From Streptomyces albireticuli (GTDB lineage Bacteria; Actinomycetota; Actinomycetes; Streptomycetales; Streptomycetaceae), in contig NZ_CP021744.1 in NCBI RefSeq assembly GCF_002192455.1, forward strand, positions 558,001-622,000: a DNA stretch of 64,000 bases. Reading direction: 5' to 3'. Position 1 is the first letter of the stretch, and each line of letters opens with the position of its first letter. Below, one piece after another: positions 41,301 through 49,660 of this stretch. Both the position numbers and the translations under genes were made by a program. A model generated the notes under the pieces. It was not told the origin of the DNA and did not search any database. It was given only the letters and a program-made list of their open reading frames with translations.

Positions 41301-41992
41301 ACGACCTGGTAGTTGAGGGTCGTGCCGGCGGGGACGCCGGTCAGCGGGTCGTGCAGGGAGAAGACGTTCTCGTGGTACGGCTGGTAGACGTGGAAGGTCA
41401 TGATGCCCGGGCCGACCGCGGTGAGGAACAGCTTCCCGCGGGCCTCGGACGTGGCGGCGGGCTCGCTCCACGCCGTGCCGCCGGGGCCGATGTCCCGCGC
41501 CGCGCCGATCCTCGTGGGCACGATCGTCGAGCGGTACGGCGTCACCGTCGGGTCCTGGACGCCGGGCTCGACGGGGTGCACGAAGCGCGAGGTGCCGGTC
41601 TGGGGGTCCAGGTGGTCGCTCTCGACCACCCAGCCCGCCGCCGGGAGGCCGTCCGCCTGCCGCACGACGAGCCAGCGGTTGGGCACCAGCGGGAACTCCG
41701 TGCGCCCGCCGGCCGCGCGGGCGGCGCCCTGGCGCAGCGCTTCCGGCAGCTCCCAGCGGATGTACACGCCGTCGTGCCGCTTGTACGCGTCGTCGCTCTC
41801 GCCCTTTTCGGTGGCGTTCCACTTCTCCTCGTTGGTGAAGGGGTCCGGCTCCGGTGTGCGGTTGTGGCGCAGCAGGTTGAAGTTGGGCTGCCAGCGCCGG
41901 AAGCCCTGGCCGCCGCGCTCGCGGAGCTTCTGGTTGACCACCAGGGCGTCCACGTTCACCGGGACGATGAGGGTGTCGTCTCGGTCAGCCAT
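38390..41992 (-). CDS. 1,200-residue protein of unknown family
   Basis: ATG 41992 lies inside the end of the preceding gene (eight-base overlap). Sequence begins MADRDDTLIVPVNVDALVVNQK. It is mixed alpha/beta, Trp/Pro-rich in places (RRWQPNFNLLRHNRTPEPDPF, YIRWELPEALRQG, WQPWKPLLFQWRVKHWPVPY-type), with central helices near 430-520 (ELTVLQQRLYALWWMHGLPLIP, ARRQDELRALQAKIP). No signal peptide, membrane helix or recognised catalytic motif. Length, dense packing in the operon and absence of known domains suggest a large structural component working with the 756- and 1,797-residue products. I cannot assign a family. Confidence 0.85.
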   Translation of the reverse strand: MADRDDTLIVPVNVDALVVNQKLRERGGQGFRRWQPNFNLLRHNRTPEPDPFTNEEKWNATEKGESDDAYKRHDGVYIRWELPEALRQGAARAAGGRTEFPLVPNRWLVVRQADGLPAAGWVVESDHLDPQTGTSRFVHPVEPGVQDPTVTPYRSTIVPTRIGAARDIGPGGTAWSEPAATSEARGKLFLTAVGPGIMTFHVYQPYHENVFSLHDPLTGVPAGTTLNYQVVGWYSDPRQEELSRRLREPGATVDSVLAGLGWSVDGLPGGWTPDSTTYCGRAVGVRWTPDALPDSDCPAKEDVREKIAVGSSADEAYATLVADLGHDALDHTDPALLHTLGRDLLDVVDGLDGSIEAAEALHKGWFRQLPGGYVWRLADTTDKGNTSGDPASVTWSGAAPEHEAWLARLNSDQAAHDRAASELTVLQQRLYALWWMHGLPLIPPQYTRERLRAEIDPANDKGLAFEVARRQDELRALQAKIPHGADGAELERSLAAYRTAHPLPGTYQVRRETLPPFHQVTDPTVVLAGARSHTAHQAPAGGKTLPCRTPAQLVGGDRTNPYPDLKTSGLPPVASALLSEFAFLLDPADKDKIPASLVPRPWRQPWKPLLFQWRVKHWPVPYADGATPNWQYDGTTYRWTSGSATGAVEVTGRRFLVPLVQHTLSSRLERYAADHPDEEVSKAFEKAAGQIKDLDLLSQRLDGLTDAFALRDPAPNLSPPGRIGELVGDAYHHLPDAGALPEPFTDWVPSGFTRIRSGQFALSALTVVDEFGQTLDVLLPGDADFLRPKVGDSLLPGERFADAQLRERLVQLPPRLLQAARLRFDFVTEHDDERLVDLTANTTPVGAWIVPNYVDRSLLCYAPTGEPLGELRLELRESGGAVSTVVGWGPLPDSRIRDVQDLRDARPQLYAFARELVAKGPGAFADLMATVDGALGGIDPGNPYGDEVLGALLGRPLALVRARLGFELDGLPVADPGWQYALDWRTVAEWGQRPAGKPTPPQLAHLDYRWPIRLGNAGHLGDGLIGYFDEADYTTFHAVTTPGDSAHTDYVAKIGPSNWPSLPADSTARKHLTLLLDPQAAVHAVTDLLPVTDLQLPSRFTRTAMAAMRVALRLSPVLTTTRRVPTGKAQAGDGKPEFADALALPHPTSPQGTWDWAELTPASEWAHQPVVQIDQNARLDEDGPVVRTGFLRLSGGFDTK

Positions 41993-44255
41993 TGCGGTGG
42001 TCTCCTGTCGTGGCGGTGTCGGTGGTGAAGGTGCGGCGCTGCGCGGCGTTGATCATCTGGATGGCGAACTCGCTGGGTGTCAGGTCGTGGTCGAGGGGCA
42101 GCGCCGCCTTCAGCCCGGCGGCGAGGCGCGAGACGCTCAGCACGGTGTCGGGGGCGCCCGCTCCCGTGGCCCGCAGGTACGGGCGGAGTCCCGGCGTGGC
42201 CGGGAAGTGCTTGTCCGGGACCTCCTTGCCGATGTCGTCGCCGGTGAGGGCGCGCAGCCGGATGACGCCGTCGTCGACCGGGTCGTGGACGACGCCCTCG
42301 TCCAGCTCGTCGATGCCGAAGTGGACGCCCTGCTGGGGCTCGGCGATCTCGACCCGGCCGGGGACGCCCTCGATCAGCACGAGCAGGACGTCGTCGGCGA
42401 GCGCCTCGCGGCGCACGACCGGCAGCGGCTTCTCGTCGTCGCCGGTGGTCCGGGGGCTCGCGTAGGGGCGGATCTCCAGCGCGGGCCAGCCGCTGACCAG
42501 CTGCGAGCGCAGGAGGAGGCCCGTGACGGGCGCGGCGGGCCCGGGCAGCGGGGCCTGGCCGTCCGGGCCGAACACCAGCGCGTCCGTCGTGAGGTCGAAG
42601 GAGTGCGCGAGCCCGACGCTGAGCGCGCCGTCGAGCAGCATGGCGGTCCAGTCGGGGTCCACGTAGAAGAAGCGCAGGCTCTCGGTGGGCAGCATCCGGG
42701 TGTCGGGGACGAGGTGGGCGAAGGGGACGCCCGCGAGGTCGCGGAGGCCGAGGAGCCGGTTCCGTACGAGGAGGAGGTCCTCGTCCTGCGGGTCGACGAG
42801 CGGGTCGTCGCCCCGTACGGCGAGGTGCGCGCCGGTGGGTGCGCCGGCCGCGGCCGGTACGGGCGTGACGGCGGCGGGCCGGGTGTCCGGTGTGGCCCGG
42901 GCGGGGGCGCGCAGGGCCTCGCCGAGGTGGCCGGCGAGACCGTTCGTCACCAGGTGTTCGAGCCGGGCCCGCGCGCCGGCCGCGGGCTTGTCCTTCGCCC
43001 GCCGCACCTTGCCCCGCAGCCGCAGGAGCGCGGCGCCGAACTGGTGGTCGGCCAGGGCGACACCGCGGCCCGCGGTGAACGCGGTGGCGAGGCTGACGTC
43101 GAAGACGCCGTACTGCTCCAGGTGGATCAGTGCCTCGGCGGCGCAGCGCCGCCGCTCGCGGTCGCTCCGCGGCCGGGCGGGCCGGGGCAGGAGCGGGCCC
43201 CGGTACCAGGCGAAGGTCTCGCGGCCGGACTCGGTGTGGCAGGAGACCGGGAGGTAGCCGTCGCGCAGCCGGTCGGCGACCTCCTTCTGGTCGTCCCCGG
43301 ACAGCGGGCGGTCGCCCGGCGGGACGCGCAGCAGCAGCGCGGACCCCTGCTCGCCCTCCGTGTCGACGAAGTGCTCGGTGAGGGCGGCGAAGCCGGGCGC
43401 GTGGTCGGGGACGGTCTCGAACGCCCATGACCACAGGGAGATCAGCCGCAGCTTCTGGTCGGGGCCGTCGTAGGCCTCCTTGGTTCCGTCGGGCAGGAAC
43501 TTCTGCCAGCCCTCCAGGGAGACCAGGTGCGCGACGTACCGGCCGCCGGCGGCGCGGGGCAGCCGGTTGCCGACGACGACCGCGTAGTCGCCGGCCTGGA
43601 TCAGGTCGGCGGTGAGGGTCGGGGCCTGGTGCCGGTGGTTGACGCGGCGGACGTGGGTGAGGAGCGGCAGTTCGGCCTCGGTGGGGGCGACGGCGTGGAA
43701 GACGGAGCGGTGCACCAGGACGGTGCGGCACACGGTCTTCTTGTCGTCGTCGGTGACGGGGTCCGTGGCCTGGTCGAAGGCGGGCAGGACGACGCCGTCC
43801 TCCGTGCCGGTCAGCTGCTCCACGGTCCGCGCCTCGGTCTGGCCGAGGCAGTGCGGATCGGTCTCGGGGAGCTCGCCCTCGCCGAGGACGAGCAGGGCGA
43901 GCCACGGCAGCCGCGTGCCGTTCGCCGCTGTCGCCTCGTCGCGTTCCCACGGCAGGGTGGGCCGGTCGAGGGTGATGTGCGGCAGGACGTCGTCGTAGAG
44001 GCCGGTGGCGCCCGGCGAGGGGTAGGTGCCGTGGATCCAGTCCGGCTGCACGGTGAAGCGCGGTGCCCGGACCTCCACCTCCTGGGTCGCCGGGGGATCC
44101 AGGTAGCCGTCCTCGTCGACGCGGCCGCCCGCGTGGGTGAGGGTCTGGTGGGCCGTGAGGGTGTAGCGCCCGGCGGTGACCTGGGGCACCAGCGAGTCGA
44201 TGAACTGCACGTCCAGGGAGGGATCGGGGTCCGGGGCGTACGCGAGGGGGCTCAT
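41985..44255 (-). CDS. 756-residue protein of unknown family
   Basis: ATG 44255 overlaps the stop of the DUF6603 gene as ATGA. The protein starts MSPLAYAPDPDPSLDVQFIDSL and reads as soluble beta-rich domains (TAGRYTLTAHQTLTHAGG, PRFTVQPDWIHGTYPSPG, HITLDRPTLPWER), with helix in 360-450 (ERRRCAAEALIHLEQYGVFDV, HQFGAALLRLRGKVRRAKDK). A C-terminal ALDHDLTPSEFAIQMINAAQ-like helix is present. No catalytic motif is seen. Features such as 'LPWERDE...LPWLALLVL' recall proteins that dock to a larger assembly, but that is impression only. Unknown function. Confidence 0.85.
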   Translation of the reverse strand: MSPLAYAPDPDPSLDVQFIDSLVPQVTAGRYTLTAHQTLTHAGGRVDEDGYLDPPATQEVEVRAPRFTVQPDWIHGTYPSPGATGLYDDVLPHITLDRPTLPWERDEATAANGTRLPWLALLVLGEGELPETDPHCLGQTEARTVEQLTGTEDGVVLPAFDQATDPVTDDDKKTVCRTVLVHRSVFHAVAPTEAELPLLTHVRRVNHRHQAPTLTADLIQAGDYAVVVGNRLPRAAGGRYVAHLVSLEGWQKFLPDGTKEAYDGPDQKLRLISLWSWAFETVPDHAPGFAALTEHFVDTEGEQGSALLLRVPPGDRPLSGDDQKEVADRLRDGYLPVSCHTESGRETFAWYRGPLLPRPARPRSDRERRRCAAEALIHLEQYGVFDVSLATAFTAGRGVALADHQFGAALLRLRGKVRRAKDKPAAGARARLEHLVTNGLAGHLGEALRAPARATPDTRPAAVTPVPAAAGAPTGAHLAVRGDDPLVDPQDEDLLLVRNRLLGLRDLAGVPFAHLVPDTRMLPTESLRFFYVDPDWTAMLLDGALSVGLAHSFDLTTDALVFGPDGQAPLPGPAAPVTGLLLRSQLVSGWPALEIRPYASPRTTGDDEKPLPVVRREALADDVLLVLIEGVPGRVEIAEPQQGVHFGIDELDEGVVHDPVDDGVIRLRALTGDDIGKEVPDKHFPATPGLRPYLRATGAGAPDTVLSVSRLAAGLKAALPLDHDLTPSEFAIQMINAAQRRTFTTDTATTGDHRNG

Positions 44256-47200
44256 GCGGCACCGCCTTCGGTGGTTCGGGTGGTCTGCTGGACCGGCGGT
44301 GGCACGGTGACGGCCAGCGCGACCGGGTCGTCGGTCAGGGGGACGGTGACGTCGAGCAGGGCGGGCGGGTCCGCGGCGATGTCCACGACCCGTACCTCCC
44401 GGTTCTTCGCACAGGCGACGTACAGCCGGTCGCTCGCGGCGGACACCGTCAGCGCGATCGGCTCCGGGCCGATCCATACCGGCTCGGCCGCCTCGCGCGG
44501 CACCTCGCCGGAGGTGTCGAAGACGGACACCGTGCCGGTAGTGGCGTTGGTGACGTAGAGGCGCCTGCCGTCCGGGGAGGCGGCCAGGGCGCTCGGGCCG
44601 GTACCGGTCCGCAGGGTGGCGACGGCCTTCCGGGCCGTGACGTCGACGACGGTGACCGTCGCGCCGCCCTCGTTGAGCGCGTACACCCAGCGGCCCTTGG
44701 GGTCCACCGCGAGCCGGGTGGGGGACGGGCCGGCGGGCAGCGGGTCGCCCACGGGCATGGGGTTCTGGAGGTTGGCGACGTCCAGTTCGAGGACGGCGCC
44801 GCTGTCGGGCAGGGCGATGTACACCCTCTGGTGGGTGCCGTCCCACGGCAGGGCGGGCACGACGTCCGCGGGCGTCCGGTTGTCCGTGCCGTAGGTGTGC
44901 ACGGCCTTCGGCGCCCCGTCCCGCACGTTGAGGATCTCCAGCTGGTTGGGCTGCGCGTAGGTCGCGTACGCCCACTTGCTGTCGGGCGAGAAGGACGCGG
45001 CGCGCACGTTCTGCGCCAGCCACGTCGGGGGGCCGGTGGTCGTGTCGACGGCCTTCCCCGGCGGGTTCGCGGTGATGTCGAACGCGTCGATGTGCTGCGA
45101 GGCCGGGTCGGCGGCGAAGAGCCGGGTGCCGTCGGGGCTGACGGCCAGCTGCGTCGGGTGCTCGTAGGCCGAGGTGAAGGGCGCGTACGCGGTCAGGCTC
45201 TGCGCGTCGACGGGCGTCACCGTCCGCCCCTCGCCCAGCACGTACAGCCGCTCGCTCTCGGTCGGCGTGCCCGGGACGGTGTGGTCGGGCTTCGCCTCGA
45301 CGTCACCGGCCACCAGGCCGTCGGTGGCGTCCAGCCGCTGGTTGGTGCCCGGGCTCACGCCGAGGTAGCCCATCGCGGCGAAGAGGCGGTCGCGGGACTG
45401 GTCGACGGGGCCGCCGGTCAGGTCGCCGGTGAGCGCGCCGACGCTCGGCGCCGGTGCGACGTCGGCCAGCTCAGCCGCTTCAGCCGCTACGACCGTTTCA
45501 GCTGCTTCGGCCGCGAACTCCAGGGTGGCGGTCCGCGCGGTGGCGGCCTGCCGCAGCGGCAGGATCCCGTCCGGCTCGCGGTCGTCGTGGGCGATCGTCC
45601 CGGCCTTGATGTGCCCCGGGCTGCCGCCCTGGTGGGGTGCCGGCAGCCGCAGGTCGACGCCCATGAGCTGGTCGTCCACCCGCTGTGCGCTGCCGGTGGT
45701 CAGCTTGCCGTCGTACGCGCCCCACAGCGCGGCCGGCAGGCTCGCCCGGTTCCGCGCCGTGTCACCGGCGTACCAGGTGCTCAGGTCCTGGACGACCCCG
45801 TGCTTGGTGAGCGTGACCGTGAGGGTGGAGTCCAGGTCCTTGCCCTGGTCGCGGCGGGGGCGGATGTTGACGGGCGCGCCGTCGATCTTCCGGACTCCGG
45901 TCTCCTTCGTGAGGTCGAGACCGGAGACCGGGACGGCGGTGCGGACGGCGAACGAGAAGGCGCCGGGGGTGACGACCCACAGCCCGTCCCCGGCCTGGGC
46001 GGGTACCAGCCCGTCCATGGGCACCAGGCGGACGGCGTCCCGCTTCGGCGGCAGCTGCTTGACCACGTCCGCCCAGGGGGCCGGCTGATCGTCGCGGGCG
46101 CTGCCGTCGCCGAAGCCGATGGTGAAGGAGATGAACCAGAGGTGGATGGTGACTTCACCGGCCGTGGGCGGGCCCCACAGCCGCAGGGACGCGCCGACCT
46201 CGACGCTGATCGTCTCCCGGACCAGCCACAGGTCGAGCACGAAGCTGACCCCGATGCTGATGCCGATGTCCGCGTCGAAGTGGAACGGTGCCCATTCGAT
46301 GAGGAGGTCGGCGTGGGCGGTCAGCCAGGCGTGCAGGTCGCCGGAGCGGTAGTTCACGTCCAGCGCGCCACCGGCCATGATCGCGCCGGGGGTGAGGGCG
46401 AAGTACGAGCCGCCGCTGATGGTCAGCTCGGAGGTGACCGGCCAGTTGAAGCCGAGCCTCGGCACCCGCGGGTAGTGCGCGGGCACCGGGTACTTCGGGT
46501 GGTAGCCGCCCAGGGTCAGCGCGAAGTCGCCGGCGTTCTCGCCGTCGAACCAGGTGTACAGGGCGAAGCCGCCGGTGAGGACGCACGCCTCGTCGAGGAG
46601 GAACGAGCCGGGCGCGAGCTGCGCGGTGAGCTTCAGGACGCCTTCGCTGGCCCGGTACTTGGCGGACAGGCCGAGCCGGACCCGCGCGTACGGGGCCAGT
46701 GACCGATCCTTGGGGAACCGTGCCTCGGCCGTGCCCAGCACCGCGACGGCGAAGTCGTCGCCGACCTCCAGCACCAGCAGGGCCTGCCCGTCGAGGAACT
46801 CGAAGATCCTGAACTCCAGGCCGGCGGCGAACCACAGCTGCCCGGCCGCCGGGCGGACCCAGGCGTCCTTGCCGCCGCCCATGAGCTTTTCGAGGACCTT
46901 CAGCGGTTCGGTGGCCGTCAGGTCCTGGAGGAACGGGAAGTCCAGGACCTGGTCGCCCTCGGGCAGCCGGACGTCGGTGTTGAAGCCGAAGCCGGCCATG
47001 ATGCCGGTGACCTGGACGGGCGGGGGTCCGCCGAACTCGCCGTTCGCCTTGCCGAAGATGAACAGTGAGGTCTGGTCGGGGTGGGCGGTGGGCCGGGCGT
47101 ACGCGCCGAGGGCGGTGAGCCCGAACTCCTCGGCCCTGACGGCCAGCGCGCCCTCGATGAGCGGGTCGTAGTCCTTGTCCTGCTTGTGGATCAGCGCACC

Positions 47201-49645
47201 CTCGATCGCCAGCGGCGGCCGGGAGTAGCCGACGCTCAGCCCGTCCAGCCGGAAGTGGGGGTGCCGCGGGTCGGACAGGGGGATGCCCAGTCCGAGTCCG
47301 TCCACGCCGACGGTGAGTCCGGCCATGCCGAGGGAGGCGTCGAAGAGCACCCACACCGTGCCGTCGGCGAATCCGGCGCCGACGCGGCGCAGGGTCAGGG
47401 GGCCGATCGAGCGCTGGACGCCGATCCAGGCGACCAGCGGGAGGGCGCTGCCGCCGCCGTCCCCCGCGTTCGCGCGCGGTGGCGCGGGGGTGCTGTCACT
47501 GTTCTGCGCGTTCGCGTGCGAAACGGCCGGGGCCTTGTCGCCCCGTCCGGCGCCCCGGACCGCGAGCGACGTCGTCCCGGTCCGGCCGGGCAGCTTCAGG
47601 TCCACCGTGAAGGCCATGCCCTTGGCCATACCTTCGGCGGGCAGCAGGGGCAGCGTCCTACCGGCGGCGGTCAGCGCCTTGTTGAGCTCGGTGACCCGGT
47701 CGGCGGGCAGGGCGTCGAGAGCCACCAGGGCGCCGAGCCCGCGCACGCCGACGTCCTCGGCCTCGGGGATCTGTCCCTGGAGCAGCGGCACCTGGGACAG
47801 CCGGGCGTCCAGCGCCACGCCCACGCGGACGGCCCAGGCGCGGGTGCCGGCAGGCGGCTTGTCCGAGACGGCGACGAGCGAGCCGCCGTTCTTCTCGTGG
47901 GCGGCGAGGACGATGGCCTTACGTGCGGAGGTGTAGGCGATCGTGAGCGCGTCCAGGGCGCCGAGCCGGTCGAGGATCTGGCCGGTGGACGGGTCCGTGA
48001 CACCGAGCAGGCGTGCGACGTCGGCGAAGGAGACGCCCTTGGAGTCCGTGCACGTGGCGACGAACTGGGCGTGCTGGACGTCGCTGACGGAGAAGGCCAG
48101 GGTGCGCGGGTCGCCGTGGTCCTGCGGGACGGCCAGGGTCAGACCGCCCGTGTACTCCTGGTCGTAGCCGGGCCCGCCGGTGCGCTTGGTCAGCTTCACG
48201 GTGACGTCGAGGTCCGCCGCGATCGCGCCGAGCGGGAACGCGGCCCGGGCGTGCAGCTCGAACTTCTTCGTCGCGCTGTCGTACGTCACCGTCAACTGCT
48301 CGACGGTGACGCCCTGGAGCACGGGCGGCGGCTGGATCCCGAAGGCGGCGAAGGCGTCGCCGAGGGCGATGTGGGCGGCGTCCATCTCGAACCGCCACCC
48401 GGCGCCGGTCTGCCAGGTGCCGTGGACGTCCACGGTTCCCTCGCCCAGCTTCCAGGACGCGGTCGCCTCGGCGGTCGTCGTGTCGCCCGCGCGGAGGAGG
48501 GACAGGCCGACCTCGGACAGGGCGATCTCGTCGTCGACGTGCCAGACGTCGCCGAGCCGGAGGTCCAGGCCGTAGCCCCAGGCGGGGCCCCGGCCGAGCT
48601 CGGCGCCCACGGCGAGGCGGGTCACCTTCAGGTCCTTGGGCACCGGGACGCCCGGGAAGCGGTCGGTGAGCAGGGTCCCGACGGCGAGGGGGCCGACGAG
48701 GACGCCGCTGACGGACTTCTCCGGCAGGCTCACACCGACGTCCAGGACGACGTCGGCGGCGAGCGTGACGCGTCCGCCCAGCACCACGGCCGCCGTGCAG
48801 CCCTTGCCCAGGGGGTCGGCCACGGAGAAGTCGGCGTGCAGGTCGTCCAGCTTCAGCAGACCGGGCAGGGGCTCCCAGGACCGGCCGAGGCCGATCCGCA
48901 TACCGGCGGCGAGCCAGCGCGGGCCCGTGCCGGCGCCGCCTTCCGGCGCACCCTCACCGTCCTGTGCCGCTCCGAGGGCGAAGTCGAGGGACAGGGCGGT
49001 CAGGCGCAGGGACGCGCCCTTGGCCACGTCGTCGGGGAGCAGGTCGAAGCCGCCGCTGGGCAGGGTGGCCCAGGGCAGGAGGTCGTCCAGGCCGGACAGG
49101 GGCACGGCGGGGAACTCCCCCGCCAGCCGCCAGGTCTGCACGTCGCCCACCGGTGGGTAACCCCATACGTACGGCCTTTGGGCCGCGCTCTTGTCGGGGA
49201 ACAGCAGCTCCACTCCGCACCCGACGGCCGGGAGCGGGCCCGCGTCGCCGCCGGGTTCGATCCCGAAGACCAGGTGTGAGGTGCCGAGTCCGACGCGCTC
49301 CAGTGCCGAGGGCACCTGGGCGAGCTCGGCGGGCAGTACGAGGCCGCCCGGCAGCAGGGCGACGTCCACACGGACGCCCTCGACGGTGGTTCCGCCGGCG
49401 TCGGCGAGGAACACCACGTCCGCCGTGGAGGCGGCCTGGCCGAGGAGGGTGACCTGGCCGGTCACCCGCAGGCCGTCCGTGTCGACGGTCGTCACACCGG
49501 TGACGTCGAGCACGGCGCCGGGCAGGAACCGGGCGAACAGGTCGTGCGCGGGGGCGAGCTGGAGGAACCCGACGTCCACGTGCAGACGGTGGTCGGTGCG
49601 GGCGCGCTCCAGTGCGGCGCGCAGATCGGCGATGTTCAAAGGCAT
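44252..49645 (-). CDS. DUF6603-type giant protein with C-terminal beta-propeller
   Basis: 1,797 residues from ATG 49645. The first 800 residues are repeated beta-sandwich-like units (VDVALLPGGLVLPAEL, LRLTALSLDFALGAAQ, LTVTYDSATKKFELHARA). The region about 830-1180 carries the DUF6603 (PF20248) pattern: GLTALGAYARP, SLFIFGKANGEFGGPPPVQVTGIMAGFGFNTD, LRLWGPPTAGEVTIHLW. About 1415-1780 is a YVTN/YncE-type propeller (GRWVYALNEGGATVTVVDV, GRRLYVTNATTGTVSVFD). No signal peptide is visible. DUF6603 proteins are uncharacterised. The repeated beta structure suggests an extended scaffold, shell or lipid-facing surface. It follows the MBL gene by 15 bases. Confidence 0.85.
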   Translation of the reverse strand: MPLNIADLRAALERARTDHRLHVDVGFLQLAPAHDLFARFLPGAVLDVTGVTTVDTDGLRVTGQVTLLGQAASTADVVFLADAGGTTVEGVRVDVALLPGGLVLPAELAQVPSALERVGLGTSHLVFGIEPGGDAGPLPAVGCGVELLFPDKSAAQRPYVWGYPPVGDVQTWRLAGEFPAVPLSGLDDLLPWATLPSGGFDLLPDDVAKGASLRLTALSLDFALGAAQDGEGAPEGGAGTGPRWLAAGMRIGLGRSWEPLPGLLKLDDLHADFSVADPLGKGCTAAVVLGGRVTLAADVVLDVGVSLPEKSVSGVLVGPLAVGTLLTDRFPGVPVPKDLKVTRLAVGAELGRGPAWGYGLDLRLGDVWHVDDEIALSEVGLSLLRAGDTTTAEATASWKLGEGTVDVHGTWQTGAGWRFEMDAAHIALGDAFAAFGIQPPPVLQGVTVEQLTVTYDSATKKFELHARAAFPLGAIAADLDVTVKLTKRTGGPGYDQEYTGGLTLAVPQDHGDPRTLAFSVSDVQHAQFVATCTDSKGVSFADVARLLGVTDPSTGQILDRLGALDALTIAYTSARKAIVLAAHEKNGGSLVAVSDKPPAGTRAWAVRVGVALDARLSQVPLLQGQIPEAEDVGVRGLGALVALDALPADRVTELNKALTAAGRTLPLLPAEGMAKGMAFTVDLKLPGRTGTTSLAVRGAGRGDKAPAVSHANAQNSDSTPAPPRANAGDGGGSALPLVAWIGVQRSIGPLTLRRVGAGFADGTVWVLFDASLGMAGLTVGVDGLGLGIPLSDPRHPHFRLDGLSVGYSRPPLAIEGALIHKQDKDYDPLIEGALAVRAEEFGLTALGAYARPTAHPDQTSLFIFGKANGEFGGPPPVQVTGIMAGFGFNTDVRLPEGDQVLDFPFLQDLTATEPLKVLEKLMGGGKDAWVRPAAGQLWFAAGLEFRIFEFLDGQALLVLEVGDDFAVAVLGTAEARFPKDRSLAPYARVRLGLSAKYRASEGVLKLTAQLAPGSFLLDEACVLTGGFALYTWFDGENAGDFALTLGGYHPKYPVPAHYPRVPRLGFNWPVTSELTISGGSYFALTPGAIMAGGALDVNYRSGDLHAWLTAHADLLIEWAPFHFDADIGISIGVSFVLDLWLVRETISVEVGASLRLWGPPTAGEVTIHLWFISFTIGFGDGSARDDQPAPWADVVKQLPPKRDAVRLVPMDGLVPAQAGDGLWVVTPGAFSFAVRTAVPVSGLDLTKETGVRKIDGAPVNIRPRRDQGKDLDSTLTVTLTKHGVVQDLSTWYAGDTARNRASLPAALWGAYDGKLTTGSAQRVDDQLMGVDLRLPAPHQGGSPGHIKAGTIAHDDREPDGILPLRQAATARTATLEFAAEAAETVVAAEAAELADVAPAPSVGALTGDLTGGPVDQSRDRLFAAMGYLGVSPGTNQRLDATDGLVAGDVEAKPDHTVPGTPTESERLYVLGEGRTVTPVDAQSLTAYAPFTSAYEHPTQLAVSPDGTRLFAADPASQHIDAFDITANPPGKAVDTTTGPPTWLAQNVRAASFSPDSKWAYATYAQPNQLEILNVRDGAPKAVHTYGTDNRTPADVVPALPWDGTHQRVYIALPDSGAVLELDVANLQNPMPVGDPLPAGPSPTRLAVDPKGRWVYALNEGGATVTVVDVTARKAVATLRTGTGPSALAASPDGRRLYVTNATTGTVSVFDTSGEVPREAAEPVWIGPEPIALTVSAASDRLYVACAKNREVRVVDIAADPPALLDVTVPLTDDPVALAVTVPPPVQQTTRTTEGGAA

Positions 49646-49660
49646 GATCCGGGCCTCTCC

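Noticed and set aside
38492..49279. Several plus-strand open frames of 370-740 codons opposite the giant operon
   Set aside because: Arg/Gly/Val-rich with no motifs, exactly antiparallel to coding sequence on the minus strand.
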